Below, in pieces: positions 16,984-26,819 of a DNA stretch of 37,537 nucleotides. Source of the stretch: an uncultured Eubacteriales bacterium (lineage in GTDB: Bacteria; Bacillota; Sulfobacillia; UBA995; UBA9673); assembly GCA_913063835.1 (NCBI GenBank), contig CAJXZV010000011.1:1-37537 (forward strand), written 5' to 3'. The notes under the pieces are model-generated. The model saw only the letters and a list, made by a program, of their open reading frames with translations. It was not told the DNA's origin and made no database searches. The first letter of the stretch is position 1. Each line of letters starts with the position of its first letter. Both the position numbers and the translations under genes were made by a program.

Positions 16984-19447
16984 CGCCAGGCAGGTCGGGC
17001 GGGAGGATCTGGCCGGGGGTGTCGCGGTCGGCCTGACCGCCGTCATCCAGCCCGTCACCGTCAGACCCGTTCTCAGCCGACCGCCCGGCGAGGTCTCCGA
17101 CCACGGCCTGGAGTCCTCCGACGAGAGCGATGTCGAGCACCTCGTCCATATGCTCGACAAGGGTGATGTCGAGCTTCCGCTTGACGGACGACGGTATCTC
17201 CTCGAGGTCCTTCTCGTTCTCCCGGGGCAGGATGACCGTCGCTATCCCGGCCCTGTGGGCGCCGAGGACCTTCTCCTTGACCCCCCCGACCGGAAGCACG
17301 CGGCCGCGCAGGGTGATCTCCCCGGTCATGGCCACGTCGTGCCGGATGGCGTGCCCGGTGAGGGCCGAGACCATCGAGGCGGCGATGGAGATGCCCGCCG
17401 ACGGCCCCTCCTTGGGGGTGGCGATCTCCGGGATGTGGACGTGGATGTCGCACTTCTCGTGGAACTTCGGGTCGAGGCCCAGGGCCTTCGTCCGGCTGCG
17501 GATGTAGCTCAGGGCGGCCTGAGCCGACTCCCGCATCACCTCGCCGAGCTTGCCGGTCAGGATGAGGTTGCCCTTGCCCGGCATCACGGTGACCTCGATG
17601 GGCATGACGTCCCCGCCGGCGTCTGTGACGGCCACGCCGGTGGCCACCCCGACCTGGTCGCGCTCCTCCGCCGTGCCGCAGCGGAAGCGGGGCACGCCCA
17701 GGTAGTGCTGGAGGTTCTGGGCCGAGATCCGGACGGGGGTCTTGCGGCCTTCGACGATCTCCCGGGCGACCTTGCGGGCGACGGTCGAGAGCTCCCGCTC
17801 GAGGTTCCTCACCCCGGCCTCGCGGGTGTACCGCTGGATGATGCGCCTCACGGCGTTGTCCGAGATGTCGATGTCGCCGTCCTGGAGGCCGTGCTCTTTC
17901 AGGACCTTGGGCCACAGGTGCCCCCTGGCGATGTGGAGCTTCTCCTCCTCGGTGTACCCGGTGAGGTGGATGACCTCCATCCGGTCCAGGAGGGCCCTGG
18001 GGATGGTGTAGGTGGTGTTGGCCGTCGTTATGAAGAGCACCTTGGAGAGGTCGAAGGGAAGCTCCAGGTAGTGGTCGGTGAAGGCGACGTTCTGCTCCGG
18101 GTCGAGGACCTCGAGCAGGGCCGCCGCCGGGTCCCCGCGGAAGTCACTCGTCAGTTTGTCTATCTCGTCCATGAGGAAGACCGGGTTCTTCGAGCCCGCG
18201 ACCTTCATCCCGTGGATGATCCGGCCGGGCAGGGCCCCGACATAGGTCCGGCGGTGGCCGCGTATCTCCGCCTCGTCCCGCACCCCCCCGAGGGAGATGC
18301 GGACGAAGTTGCGGTCCAGCGCCCTGGCCACCGACTTGGCCAGCGACGTCTTGCCCGTCCCCGGGGGACCGACGAGACAGAGGATGGGCCCGCGCATGTC
18401 CCGGGCCAGCTTGCGGATCGCCAGGTACTCCAGAATGCGCTCCTTGGGTTTCCTCAGGCCGTAGTGGTCCTCTTCGAGGACCTGCTCGGCCACGCCGATG
18501 TCGAGGCGGTCGGTCGTCTCGACGTTCCAAGGGAGGGCGAAGATCCAGTCGAGATAGGTCCTGACGACGACGGCCTCGGCCGCCATCGGCGGCATCTTCT
18601 CCAGCCGGTCGATCTCCTTCTCGGCCTTCTCCCGGACCACGTCCGGAAGGTCGGCCTTCTTGAGCTTCTCGCGGTACTCGTCGACCTCGGAGGTGCGGTC
18701 GTCCTTGTCCCCCAGCTCGTGGTGGATGGCCTTGAGCTGCTCCCTCAGGTAGTACTCCCTCTGGGTCTTCTCCATCTGCTTGCGGACCCGAAGGCTGATC
18801 TTGCGCTCGAGTTCGACGATCTCGATTTCCCGGTTCAGGAGCTCGTTCAGGAGCATCAGCCTGTCCCGGACGTCCTCCGCCTCGAGGAGGGCCTGCTTGT
18901 CCTCAAGCTTCAGGACCTGGTGCAGCTGTGCGGCAACGGTGTCGGCGAACCGGCCGGGGGAGGAGATGTCCGAGACGGACCCGGCGGCCTCGGCGGAAAG
19001 CTTGCGGCTGATGCGGGCGAACCGGTCGAACTGCCGGCTCACGGCCCGCATCAGAGCCTCGACCTCCGGGGTGAGCTCCTCGGTCTCCACGAGCTCCTCG
19101 GCCCTCACCCGCAGGAAAGGCTCGAGTCTCGTGTACTGGTGTATCCTGGCGCGGGCGACACCCGAGACCAGGACGCGGTAGGTGCCGCCGGGCAGCTTGA
19201 CGAGCTGTCTGACCTCCGCCAGACAGCCGACGTCATTGATGTCCTGCGGCTCCGGGTGTTCGACCGAGCTCTCTCTCTGGCTGGCCAGAAGAATCAGGCG
19301 GTCCCTTATCATGGCCTCGTTCACGGCGCAGAGGGACTTCTCCCGCCCGACCTCGAGATGGACCGTCATGTGGGGGAAAACCAGCATGCCCCGGAGCGGC
19401 AGAAGGGGCAGCTCACGGTCTATCTGTCCGCGTGAAGGGCGTCTCAT
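16943..19447 (-). CDS. lon: ATP-dependent Lon protease (LonA)
   Basis: Cytoplasmic AAA+ serine protease that degrades misfolded and regulatory proteins. Seen in 834 residues: the N-terminal substrate domain starting [19 protein letters not shown], a coiled coil (about 200-265) with [19 protein letters not shown], Walker [10 protein letters not shown] (360-368), Walker [11 protein letters not shown], and the protease domain with KEGPSAG (catalytic Ser683) and the downstream Lys within GGVKEK. The last 50 or so residues after the protease domain are Gly/Asp/Pro-rich and look disordered. ATG 19447 has GGGAGG five bases upstream; an earlier in-frame start at 19489 is less likely. Confidence 0.97.
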   Translation of the reverse strand: MRRPSRGQIDRELPLLPLRGMLVFPHMTVHLEVGREKSLCAVNEAMIRDRLILLASQRESSVEHPEPQDINDVGCLAEVRQLVKLPGGTYRVLVSGVARARIHQYTRLEPFLRVRAEELVETEELTPEVEALMRAVSRQFDRFARISRKLSAEAAGSVSDISSPGRFADTVAAQLHQVLKLEDKQALLEAEDVRDRLMLLNELLNREIEIVELERKISLRVRKQMEKTQREYYLREQLKAIHHELGDKDDRTSEVDEYREKLKKADLPDVVREKAEKEIDRLEKMPPMAAEAVVVRTYLDWIFALPWNVETTDRLDIGVAEQVLEEDHYGLRKPKERILEYLAIRKLARDMRGPILCLVGPPGTGKTSLAKSVARALDRNFVRISLGGVRDEAEIRGHRRTYVGALPGRIIHGMKVAGSKNPVFLMDEIDKLTSDFRGDPAAALLEVLDPEQNVAFTDHYLELPFDLSKVLFITTANTTYTIPRALLDRMEVIHLTGYTEEEKLHIARGHLWPKVLKEHGLQDGDIDISDNAVRRIIQRYTREAGVRNLERELSTVARKVAREIVEGRKTPVRISAQNLQHYLGVPRFRCGTAEERDQVGVATGVAVTDAGGDVMPIEVTVMPGKGNLILTGKLGEVMRESAQAALSYIRSRTKALGLDPKFHEKCDIHVHIPEIATPKEGPSAGISIAASMVSALTGHAIRHDVAMTGEITLRGRVLPVGGVKEKVLGAHRAGIATVILPRENEKDLEEIPSSVKRKLDITLVEHMDEVLDIALVGGLQAVVGDLAGRSAENGSDGDGLDDGGQADRDTPGQILPPDLPGVRELPVTRPGTPA

Positions 19448-19561
19448 GGTTTCCTCCCTCCGAGGTCTCTTGGAGCGTGTCGGTGGCACGTGCGGAGCGG
19501 TCCCGCCACCAGAGGAGCAAAAGCCCAGCCAGAAGGGTCTTTCTGAAATTCAGTGTATGTT

Positions 19562-19634
19562 ATTCGTGGCCCATGAGGCCAATTCCTTGGTGGCCGCGGC
19601 AAGGCCGAGGCCCTGTCGTACAGCAATTCGTGGC
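19562..19634. repeat. Direct repeat between lon and nitroreductase genes
   Basis: ATTCGTGGC occurs at 19562-19570 and again at 19626-19634, 64 bases apart, in the divergent intergenic region that controls lon (minus) and the nitroreductase (plus). The sequence between and around is lower in GC. It could be a regulator site; no CIRCE or CtsR-type box was seen. Confidence 0.35.
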
Positions 19635-19683
19635 AAGGACTCCGAGTTTGGCCGCGGGAGGGAGCAGGAGGTGGTGACCGGAG

Positions 19684-20340
19684 GTGTCTGACGGCAGACC
19701 ATCAGACGGGGGCGTCGGTCTCGACTTCACGACCCTGGCGCGGACCCGACGGAGTATCCGGCGCTACAGGCCCGATCCGCCGTCGGAAGACGTCCTCCTC
19801 CAGGTCCTCGAAGCGGCGAGATGGGCGCCCAGTGCCGTCAACTCCCAGCCTTGGCACTTCGTAGTGGTCAGAGACGCGTCAAGACGCCGGGCCCTGGCGG
19901 ACAAGGCCCGCCTGTTCCGCGTCTTCCGATGGAGGCACCTCGCCACCGCCCCGGTCGTGGTGGCTATCGTCGGCGACCCCCGCGGCAACCGCTGGATGAC
20001 GGTCGACTGCGCTCTGGCGGGGGCGAACTTGATGCTGGCGGCACATTCCCTCGGGCTGGGGACCTGCTGGATCGGGGGGTTCGACCAGGACGCCCTGCGC
20101 CCGGTCCTGGGCGTACCGCCGGAGCGGGAGATCGTCGGCCTGGTCACCCTGGGCTACCCCGCCGAGAACCCGAAGCCCCCTCCGCGCATCCCTCTCGAGA
20201 GGCTCATCTCGTGGGAGGTCTTCGACCCCTCCCGGGCCGCCGGACGCCTGGAGCGGGTCACATGCAGCTGTCTCTACTCGGTGAGAAAGCGCATCCTGGC
20301 CATGGTGCGGCCGCGCCGTGGGCCGGGTCCCGTGGCCTAG
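19684..20340 (+). CDS. Nitroreductase family FMN oxidoreductase
   Basis: FMN-dependent oxidoreductase using NAD(P)H; the natural substrate is unknown. In 218 residues: the FMN-binding start TRRSIRRYRPDPP, WAPSAVNSQPWHFVVV, DCALAGANLMLAAHSLGLGTCWIGGF, and LGYPAENPKPPPR, all in the family order. The C-terminus has TCSC, which might bind metal but is not a family motif. The start is GTG 19684; AGGAGG lies about 12 bases upstream, rather far. It lies on the strand opposite to the surrounding protease genes and ends tail-to-tail with lonB, the two stop codons sharing the CTAG at 20337-20340. Confidence 0.9.
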   Translation: MSDGRPSDGGVGLDFTTLARTRRSIRRYRPDPPSEDVLLQVLEAARWAPSAVNSQPWHFVVVRDASRRRALADKARLFRVFRWRHLATAPVVVAIVGDPRGNRWMTVDCALAGANLMLAAHSLGLGTCWIGGFDQDALRPVLGVPPEREIVGLVTLGYPAENPKPPPRIPLERLISWEVFDPSRAAGRLERVTCSCLYSVRKRILAMVRPRRGPGPVA

Positions 20341-22238
20341 CACAGTGGGGAGGCCGGCGGCGGACCGGCGGACCCGGACCCGGGCGCCAGCGGGGTCGGC
20401 CGGCCGCCCCCAGGGGAACCACCTGCGGCCAGCGGCGAAGCTGCCGCCGGACGTTCGCGGGCCTCCTCTTGTTCCTCCGCCGCGCCGGCCTCCTCCACCG
20501 ACCCGACGTCCTCAGAGGGGCTGTCGCTCCCGCGCGCAGGCCTGTGCTCACGTCGGGCGGACCTCAGCCCGCCCGCGGCGACCTCCAGAGGCCGGACCCC
20601 CGGGCGGGCTTCCTCGACGCCATCGGTCAGCAGGGCCAGTCGGAGGACCTCGCCCAGGTTCCGGACGGGGATGATGTGGGAGCCGCCCTGCGACTTGCGC
20701 ATCATCTCCTGCCAGTTCTCCTTGGGGATGAGGATGCGTTCCGCCCCGGCCCACCTGGCGGCCTCGATCTTGGCCGCTATCCCGCCGACAGGCTTTATCT
20801 GGCCGCGGATGGAGAGCTCGCCGGTCATGGCGACCTTGTTGTCCACCGGGACTCCGGTCAGGGCCGAATAGATGGCCGTGGCCACGGCCACCCCCGCCGA
20901 CGGTCCGTCGACCGGGACCCCCCCTGGGAAATTGATGTGGATGTCGTAGTCCCGCGGGTCCACGCCCAGGTAGCGCCTTAGGACGGTGATGACGTTATCC
21001 ACCGAGCCCTTGGCCATGGACTTGCGCCGGACCCGGTGGCCCGCTCCGCCCATCTCCTCTTCCTCGATGACGCCGGTGACGGTGACCTCGCCTTCACCGC
21101 GGGCGACCCTCACCGTCGCCACCTCTATCTCTATGACCATGGCCATGTTCGGCCCGAAGACGGCCAGCCCGCTGGCCACTCCGACCTGCGGGCGGTCGGG
21201 CATCCGTCGTTCCGGCCGCGGGTTGTACTGGCCGCTCGACACGACCCACTCGATGTCTTCGACCGAGATGGTCTCGCGGCCGTCGTTCTGGGCTATGCCC
21301 GCCGCTATCTGGATGATGTTGACGGCCTCGCGCCCGTTCGTGGCGTACTTCTTGATGACCTCGACCGCCTTGTCGTCGATGCCGAACTTTATCTTCCTGG
21401 TCGCGTTGCGCGCGATGAGGTCGATCTCCTCCGGGGTGAGGGCGCGGAAGAATATCTCCACACACCTCGAGCGGATGGCCGGAGGGATGTCCTGCGGCAT
21501 CCTCGTCGTCGCCCCGACCAGCCGGAAATCGGCCGGAAGGCCGTTCTGGAAGATGTCGTGGATGTGCCTCGGGATGTTGGGGTCCTCGGGGTTGTAATAG
21601 GCGCTCTCCAGGAAGACCTTGCGGTCCTCGAGAACCTTCAGGAGCTTGTTCATCTGGATGGGGTGGAGCTCGCCGATCTCGTCGATGAAGAGGATGCCCC
21701 CGTGGGCCTTGGTGACGGCCCCCGGCTTGGGCTGGGGTATCCCGGCCATGCCCAGCGGCCCGGCCCCCTGGTAGATGGGATCGTGGACCGAGCCGATGAG
21801 CGGGTCGGCTATGCCCCGTTCGTCGAACCGGGCCGTCGTCGCGTCGATCTCGATGAACTTGGCCGACTCCTTGAAGGGCGAGTGCGGGTTGGCCTTGGCT
21901 TCCTCCAGGACGAGCCGGGCGGCGGCGGTCTTGCCTACTCCCGGGGGCCCGTAGATGATGACGTGCTGGGGGTTGGACCCGCAGAGGGCGGCCCTCAGCG
22001 CCTTGAGCCCTTCCTTCTGCCCGATAATCTCGTCGAAGCTCGTCGGCCGGGTCTTCTCGGAGAGGGGCTCTGTCAGAGCGACCCGCCGCATCTCCTGGAG
22101 CCTCTCCATCTCCCTGCGGGACTCGCGGTCCACGGCGGACCGGTTGCCGTGCTGGCTCCTCAGGAGGTTCCAGAAGTAGAGCCCGATGATGACGGCGAAG
22201 ATGAACTGGATGATGTAGAGGATGTTCCCGAGATGCAA
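20337..22238 (-). CDS. lonB: Membrane-anchored ATP-dependent protease LonB
   Basis: AAA+ Lon-type protease of the Bacillus LonB class, which in Bacillus acts in the forespore. Seen in 633 residues: an N-terminal membrane segment (5-23), FDEIIGQKEGLKALRAAL, Walker A GPPGVGKTA (97-105), GGILFIDEIGEL (Walker B), and the protease domain with DGPSAG (Ser447), then AMTGELSIRGQIKPVGG. There is no LonA-like substrate domain. From about residue 545 a Gly/Pro/Glu-rich tail of 85-90 residues follows. The start TTG 22238 has only a weak GGGGTGGG upstream; no ATG lies before the membrane segment. Its presence supports, but does not prove, a sporulating lineage. Confidence 0.95.
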   Translation of the reverse strand: MHLGNILYIIQFIFAVIIGLYFWNLLRSQHGNRSAVDRESRREMERLQEMRRVALTEPLSEKTRPTSFDEIIGQKEGLKALRAALCGSNPQHVIIYGPPGVGKTAAARLVLEEAKANPHSPFKESAKFIEIDATTARFDERGIADPLIGSVHDPIYQGAGPLGMAGIPQPKPGAVTKAHGGILFIDEIGELHPIQMNKLLKVLEDRKVFLESAYYNPEDPNIPRHIHDIFQNGLPADFRLVGATTRMPQDIPPAIRSRCVEIFFRALTPEEIDLIARNATRKIKFGIDDKAVEVIKKYATNGREAVNIIQIAAGIAQNDGRETISVEDIEWVVSSGQYNPRPERRMPDRPQVGVASGLAVFGPNMAMVIEIEVATVRVARGEGEVTVTGVIEEEEMGGAGHRVRRKSMAKGSVDNVITVLRRYLGVDPRDYDIHINFPGGVPVDGPSAGVAVATAIYSALTGVPVDNKVAMTGELSIRGQIKPVGGIAAKIEAARWAGAERILIPKENWQEMMRKSQGGSHIIPVRNLGEVLRLALLTDGVEEARPGVRPLEVAAGGLRSARREHRPARGSDSPSEDVGSVEEAGAAEEQEEARERPAAASPLAAGGSPGGGRPTPLAPGSGSAGPPPASPLC

Positions 22239-22446
22239 GAAGAAGGTCCCACCCCGGTCTCCTGCGCCGCCGCCGCTCGCCCGCCCGGGGGCGACGCCGA
22301 CGCACGGGCCGCCCCGCGGCGCCGCAGGTCTCTAGCAGCACCCGGTAGGTTCCCACCCCGTACCCAGGACTATCCCGGCGGCCGGGAGCACGGGTGGGGG
22401 ACGACAGTCCCAGGTGGCGAAAGTCAGAAGAGGGAGGTCATGCCGC

Positions 22447-22941
22447 ATGTCCGTCTACGTCGCCGTCATCGGAGGAGCACGGGCCTCTCAGAAGGACCTG
22501 GAGCGGTCCGAGGAGGTCGGCCGTGAGGTCGCCCGGGCCGGCGCGGTCCTCGTCTGCGGAGGACGGGAAGGAGTGATGGAGGCCGCCTCGCGCGGAGCCC
22601 GGAGCCAAGGGGGTCTCGTGCTCGGCATCCTGCCGGAGGAGGACAGGTCGGCGGCCAACCCGTACGTGACCGTGGCCGTGGCCACCGGCATGGGCAACGC
22701 CCGCAACGCCGTCATCGTCAAGACGGCCGACGTCGTCATCGCCGTCGGCGGCGGCTACGGGACCCTCTCGGAGATAGGCCTGGCCCTGAACGTGGGGCGT
22801 CCCGTGGTCGGCCTGGAGACCTGGCGGCTCTACCGCGGGGAAGACCGGGACGAGGGGATAAGAGAAGCGGCCTCCCCGCGGGAGGCCGTGGCTGTTGCTC
22901 TTGAACTCGCCCGGAGGCAGGGCGGGTCTGGGCCGGGCTAG
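22447..22941 (+). CDS. TIGR00725/LOG-like Rossmann-fold protein
   Basis: Protein of 164 residues of the TIGR00725 group, related to the LOG/lysine-decarboxylase-like family that binds nucleotides. Seen: YVAVIGGARAS at the start, VCGGREGVMEAASRGA and GGGYGTLSEIGLAL, the equivalent of the PGGxGTxxE motif (Pro replaced by Gly). LOG enzymes cleave cytokinin ribotides to free base; activity here is unproven because the motif differs. ATG 22447 was chosen, with GGGAGG nine bases upstream; the frame is open to 22414. It is divergent from lonB and convergent with clpX. Confidence 0.85.
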   Translation: MSVYVAVIGGARASQKDLERSEEVGREVARAGAVLVCGGREGVMEAASRGARSQGGLVLGILPEEDRSAANPYVTVAVATGMGNARNAVIVKTADVVIAVGGGYGTLSEIGLALNVGRPVVGLETWRLYRGEDRDEGIREAASPREAVAVALELARRQGGSGPG

Positions 22942-22949
22942 GACCTGGG

Positions 22950-22966
22950 GCCCGGGCCGGCCGGGC
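22950..22966. terminator. GC-only hairpin between convergent genes
   Basis: GCCCGG and CCGGGC form a six-base stem with a five-base loop in the 50-base gap between the TIGR00725 gene and clpX. There is no T-tract on either side. It may help termination of either gene, but the support is weak. Confidence 0.3.
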
Positions 22967-22991
22967 GGGCGCACCGCGCCGGGACCGACCG

Positions 22992-24266
22992 TCAGGCCGT
23001 CTCTTCCTTGCCCTTCCGGTCCCCCTTGGCGGAGGTCGCCGGGACCAGGATGGGGTCCTTCTGCTTCAGGACCACGTCCCGGTTCACGATGCACTTGGCG
23101 ATGTCGGTCCTGGAGGGGAGGTCGTACATGACCTCCAGCATGATGTCCTCCAGGATGGCCCGCAGCCCGCGGGCGCCCGTGTTCCGCTTCAGGGCCAGGC
23201 TGGCGATAGTCCTCAGGGCGTCCTCGGTGAACTCGAGGTCTATGTTGTCGAGCTCGAAGAACTTCTTGTACTGCTTGACAAGGGCGTTCTTCGGCTCGGT
23301 GAGGATCCTGATGAGGGCCTCCTCGTCGAGAGCGTCCAGGGTGACGATGACCGGGACGCGGCCGACGAACTCCGGGATCATCCCGAACTTGAGAAGGTCC
23401 TCCGGCATGATCTTGGCCAGGATCTCGCCTATCTTCAGCTTGTTCTGGGCCGTCCTTATCTCGGCGCCGAAGCCGAGCCCCTTCTTGCCGATGCGGTTCT
23501 GGATGATCTTGTCGATACCGTCGAAGGACCCGCCGGTGATGAAGAGGATGTTGGACGTGTCGATCTGGATGAACTCCTGGTGCGGGTGCTTCCGCCCGCC
23601 CTGCGGCGGCACGCTGGCCACGGTGCCCTCGAGGATCTTGAGAAGGGCCTGCTGGACCCCCTCACCCGAGACGTCCCTGGTGATGGAGGGGTTCTCGGAC
23701 TTGCGGGCCACCTTGTCTATCTCGTCAATGTAGACGATGCCCTTCTCGGCCTTCTCGATGTCGTAGTCGGCGTTCTGGATGAGCTTGAGGAGGATGTTCT
23801 CGACGTCCTCACCGACGTAGCCGGCCTCGGTCAGGGAGGTGGCGTCGGCCAGGGCGAACGGCACGTTCAGGAACCGGGCCAGGGTCTGCGCCAGGAGGGT
23901 CTTGCCGGACCCGGTCGGTCCGAGCATGACGATGTTCGACTTCTGCAGCTCGACGTCGTCGATCTTGCCGCCCATGTTGATGCGCTTGTAGTGGTTGTAG
24001 ACGGCCACCGACAGGATCTTCTTGGCCCGCTCCTGGCCGACGACGTACTCGTCGAGGAAGGCCTTTATCTCCCTCGGCTTGGGGAGGTCCTTGAGTTCGA
24101 GCTCGAGCTCCTCGCTGAACTCGTCCTCGATGATCTCGTTGCACAGCTCGATGCACTCGTCACAGATGTACACGCCGGGACCGGCCACGAGCCTCTTCAC
24201 CTGGTCCTGGCCCTTGCCGCAGAACGAGCACTTGAGTTGGCCCTTCTCGTCGGTGAACTTGAACAT
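22992..24266 (-). CDS. clpX: ATP-dependent Clp protease ATP-binding subunit ClpX
   Basis: AAA+ unfoldase that feeds substrates, including ssrA-tagged proteins, to ClpP. In 424 residues: the N-terminal zinc domain with four cysteines (CSFC and CDECIELC), then [21 protein letters not shown], Walker [13 protein letters not shown], Walker [14 protein letters not shown], and the IGF-like loop region containing KKGLGFGAE for ClpP docking. The second of two adjacent ATG codons is taken as the start because the family begins MFKF and the GAGGTG box is then better spaced; 24269 is the alternative. It follows clpP by about a dozen bases. Confidence 0.98.
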   Translation of the reverse strand: MFKFTDEKGQLKCSFCGKGQDQVKRLVAGPGVYICDECIELCNEIIEDEFSEELELELKDLPKPREIKAFLDEYVVGQERAKKILSVAVYNHYKRINMGGKIDDVELQKSNIVMLGPTGSGKTLLAQTLARFLNVPFALADATSLTEAGYVGEDVENILLKLIQNADYDIEKAEKGIVYIDEIDKVARKSENPSITRDVSGEGVQQALLKILEGTVASVPPQGGRKHPHQEFIQIDTSNILFITGGSFDGIDKIIQNRIGKKGLGFGAEIRTAQNKLKIGEILAKIMPEDLLKFGMIPEFVGRVPVIVTLDALDEEALIRILTEPKNALVKQYKKFFELDNIDLEFTEDALRTIASLALKRNTGARGLRAILEDIMLEVMYDLPSRTDIAKCIVNRDVVLKQKDPILVPATSAKGDRKGKEETA

Positions 24267-24281
24267 CATCCACCTCTTCCG

Positions 24282-24887
24282 CTAGGCCCGGTGAGGCAGC
24301 TCCCTGGCGCGGATGACGGTGTCGATGAGGCCGTACTCCTTGGCCTCCTCCGGGGACATGAAGTAGTCACGTTCCGTGTCCTTGGCTACCTTCTCGATCG
24401 GCTGCCCCGTATGGTGCGACAGGATCTTGTTCAGCCGCTCTCGGATCCGCAGGATCTCCCGAGCGTGGATCTCGATGTCCGTGGCCTGCCCCTTGGCCTG
24501 CCCGACGGGCTGGTGCATCATGACGCGGCTGTTGGGCAGGGCGAACCTCTTCCCCTTGGCTCCTCCGGCCAGGATGACCGCTGCCGCGCTCGCCGCCATC
24601 CCGACACAGATGGTCGAGACGTCCGGCTTGACATACTGCATCGTATCATAGATAGCCAGACCGGCGTGCGCGTATCCACCCGGTGAATTGATGTAGAGGT
24701 GGATGTCCTTATCAGCGTCCTCGCCCTCCAGATAAAGAAGCTGGGCCACGACGAGGTTGGCGACCGCGTCGTCGATCTCCGTGCCCAGGAAGATGATGCG
24801 GTCTCTGAGGAGGCGGGAGTAGATGTCATAGGACCGTTCTCCCCTGGCCGTCTGCTCGACGACGATGGGTACCAGGTAACCGCTCAT
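24282..24887 (-). CDS. clpP: ATP-dependent Clp protease proteolytic subunit ClpP
   Basis: Self-compartmentalising serine protease working with ClpX. At 201 residues it is of normal length. The catalytic triad is Ser100 in GMAASAAAV, His125 in [10 protein letters not shown], and Asp174 in [11 protein letters not shown]. The [19 protein letters not shown] and MAASAAAV segments differ from the usual GGSVTAG and AASMGA, although the catalytic residues are intact. The ATG overlaps the tig stop (ATGA at 24884-24887). A tag-recognising substrate supply exists in the same window (smpB, tmRNA). Confidence 0.98.
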   Translation of the reverse strand: MSGYLVPIVVEQTARGERSYDIYSRLLRDRIIFLGTEIDDAVANLVVAQLLYLEGEDADKDIHLYINSPGGYAHAGLAIYDTMQYVKPDVSTICVGMAASAAAVILAGGAKGKRFALPNSRVMMHQPVGQAKGQATDIEIHAREILRIRERLNKILSHHTGQPIEKVAKDTERDYFMSPEEAKEYGLIDTVIRARELPHRA

Positions 24888-26332
24888 CCTTGTTCCCCTC
24901 TCCCCGTGGAGTCGTCCTCGGCACCGGCGGCGGAGGAAGGTTCATCCGGCGTCTGGGCCCTGCCCGGCGAAGGTGCCGGCGTCTCGGCACCGCCGTCCGC
25001 CGCCTCGTCCGCCGCCTCGTCCGCCGCGGAGTTCGCCTCGACTAAGTAGTGAACCGTCTTGTCCATCCTTATCCGTTCCCGGAGAGACTCCAGTCTTGAA
25101 GGTGATTCGACGAACAGCTTCCGAACCTTGTCCGGCTTCTCACCGAGGCTGTAAGCCAGACGCACGATCTCGAACTCCACGTCGGCATCCGTCACTTCGA
25201 TGCCCTCACGGTCGGCTACCGCCTCGAGGACCAGTTCCCTCTTGACCTCCCGCTCGGCCCTTGCCCGCAGGTCCTTCTCCCAGGTCTCCCGGTCGAGCCC
25301 CACCATCTTGATGTAGTTGTCGACCGTCAGCCCCTGGCGGCCCAGGCGTTCGCCGATCTCCGCGTTCTTGTGCTCCACGCGGCGGCTCACCAGCGTCTCC
25401 GGGACGTCGACCTCGGCCTCATCAACGACCTTCTCCACCAGTCGGCGCCTGAGCTCGTCGGCGGCGTTCCGCTTGGCCGCCTCCTCGAGGCTCTCCCTCA
25501 CCCGCTCCTTGAGACCGGCCACGTCCGTGCCCGCTATCTCCCGGGCCAGGTCGTCCGTCAGCTCCGGCACCTTCTTGGTCTTGACCTCTTTGACCGTTAT
25601 CTCGAACCGCGCCTCCTTTCCGGCCAGCGCGGGGTTCGGGTGGTCGTCGGGGAGGGAGAGCACCGCCTCGCGGGTCTCCCCGGCCGTGGCCCCCTCGAGG
25701 GCCTTCTCCATCTCAGGCTCCATCTGCCCTGCTCCAAGCTGGACCATCACGCCCTCGGTGTCACCGCCCGGGAAAGTCTCCCCGTCCACAGTCCCGTGGA
25801 TGTCGAGCACGGCGAAGAGACCGTCGGTGAGCCTGGTCCCCTCGGCGGCCGGCTCTATCTGCGCCGCCCGCTCGGCGATGGCCTTGAGCTGCCGCTCGAC
25901 GTCCTCCTCCTTCACCGGCTCCGGCTCGACCTTGAGTCCGAGGCCCTTGTACCGCGCGAGTCGCACTTCCGGCTTGACCTCGACGGTAGCCGTGAATACC
26001 AGAGGCTCGCCTTCCTTGAACGTCACGACCTCGACTTCAGGGCTGTCGATGGGCTGGAGGCCTTGGGAGTCGAGGGCCCGCCCGTAGGAGTCGGGCAGGA
26101 TGAGGTCAAGGGCCTCCCGCCTGACGGTCTCCGCGCCCAGGTGGCTCCGGAGCACCTGACGGGGGGCCTTGCCGGGGCGGAAACCGGGGATGGTGACCCG
26201 CCGGGCCAGCCTCCGGTAGGCCTGCTCGTGAGCCTTCTTGACCTCCTCCCGGTCCACGGTCACGTCCAGCTTGACCTTGTGACCTTCGAGCCTCTCCACC
26301 TTGACACTTATCGGGCTGGCGTGGTCCGTCAT
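24884..26332 (-). CDS. tig: Trigger factor (ribosome-associated chaperone, peptidyl-prolyl isomerase)
   Basis: Chaperone that binds the ribosome exit site and nascent chains. Seen in 482 residues: the N-terminal ribosome-binding domain with the signature GFRPGKAP (about 51-58), the FKBP-like isomerase domain (about 150-240), and the helical C-domain. The C-terminus adds a tail of about 50 residues with a tandem [13 protein letters not shown] run, rich in Ala, Glu, Pro and Ser, not typical of the family. The only upstream purine run is GGAG about 15 bases before ATG 26332. The tRNA-Leu gene ends 119 bases upstream with no obvious terminator, so tig may partly be read from the tRNA operon. Confidence 0.97.
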   Translation of the reverse strand: MTDHASPISVKVERLEGHKVKLDVTVDREEVKKAHEQAYRRLARRVTIPGFRPGKAPRQVLRSHLGAETVRREALDLILPDSYGRALDSQGLQPIDSPEVEVVTFKEGEPLVFTATVEVKPEVRLARYKGLGLKVEPEPVKEEDVERQLKAIAERAAQIEPAAEGTRLTDGLFAVLDIHGTVDGETFPGGDTEGVMVQLGAGQMEPEMEKALEGATAGETREAVLSLPDDHPNPALAGKEARFEITVKEVKTKKVPELTDDLAREIAGTDVAGLKERVRESLEEAAKRNAADELRRRLVEKVVDEAEVDVPETLVSRRVEHKNAEIGERLGRQGLTVDNYIKMVGLDRETWEKDLRARAEREVKRELVLEAVADREGIEVTDADVEFEIVRLAYSLGEKPDKVRKLFVESPSRLESLRERIRMDKTVHYLVEANSAADEAADEAADGGAETPAPSPGRAQTPDEPSSAAGAEDDSTGRGEQG

Positions 26333-26451
26333 TCGGCTGGTCGCTCACTCCAGGACTGAACCCCTCGGCGGGTCAGGCGGCACCCGCGGGAGCCCGCGAG
26401 GTCGGCAGGAAGGTCTCACCCGCGCGAAGGGTCCAGAGAGATATTTGACGA

Positions 26452-26536
26452 TGGTGCGGGCGGGGAGACTCGAACTCCCACGGGCAAAGCCCATACGGTC
26501 CTAAGCCGCATGCGTCTGCCGTTCCGCCACGCCCGC
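26452..26536 (-). tRNA. tRNA-Leu (anticodon TAG)
   Basis: Cloverleaf with 5' GCGGGCG pairing 3' CGCCCGC, a long variable arm typical of leucine tRNA, anticodon loop CTTAGGA, T-arm GGGAG-TTCGAGT-CTCCC, and an encoded ACCA end. Last of the tRNA cluster in transcription order. Confidence 0.97.
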
Positions 26537-26553
26537 ATCTAAGGACAAAAGAA

Positions 26554-26629
26554 TGGTGGGCCATGAAGGACTCGAACCTTCCACCCTCCGCTTAAAAGGC
26601 GGATGCTCTACCCGATGAGCTAATGGCCC
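26554..26629 (-). tRNA. tRNA-Lys (anticodon TTT)
   Basis: Canonical cloverleaf, 76 nt, acceptor GGGCCAT with encoded CCA, anticodon loop CTTTTAA, T-loop TTCGAGT. Confidence 0.97.
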
Positions 26630-26638
26630 ACCAGTGAC

Positions 26639-26712
26639 TGGCTGGGGCGGCTGGATTCGAACCAACGATCGAGGATCCAAAGTCCCCTGCCTTACCGCTT
26701 GGCTACGCCCCA
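26639..26712 (-). tRNA. tRNA-Gln (anticodon TTG)
   Basis: Acceptor TGGGGCG pairs with CGCCCCA except for its wobble-free stem end; anticodon loop has TTTGGAT, giving anticodon TTG; CCA is encoded. Confidence 0.95.
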
Positions 26713-26730
26713 GCTCCACTTTGACGAAAT

Positions 26731-26808
26731 TGGGGTGAATGACGGGATTCGAACCCGCGACCTCCAGGGCCACAACCTGGCGCTCTAACCGACTGAGCTA
26801 CATCCACC
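26731..26808 (-). tRNA. tRNA-His (anticodon GTG)
   Basis: Acceptor GTGGATG with CATTCAC and discriminator C73 followed by CCA. A G immediately before the acceptor (26808) supplies the G(-1) required by histidyl-tRNA synthetase. Anticodon loop TTGTGGC. Confidence 0.96.
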
Positions 26809-26819
26809 ACACAACTGTC

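Noticed and set aside
17150-19435. Plus-strand open frame of about 760 codons opposite lon
   Set aside because: Low-complexity Leu/Asp/Gly protein mirroring Lon on the other strand; no motif and no ribosome binding site.
26384-26400. Hairpin in the tRNA-Leu to tig gap as a terminator
   Set aside because: Short stem, no T-tract, and not immediately after the tRNA.
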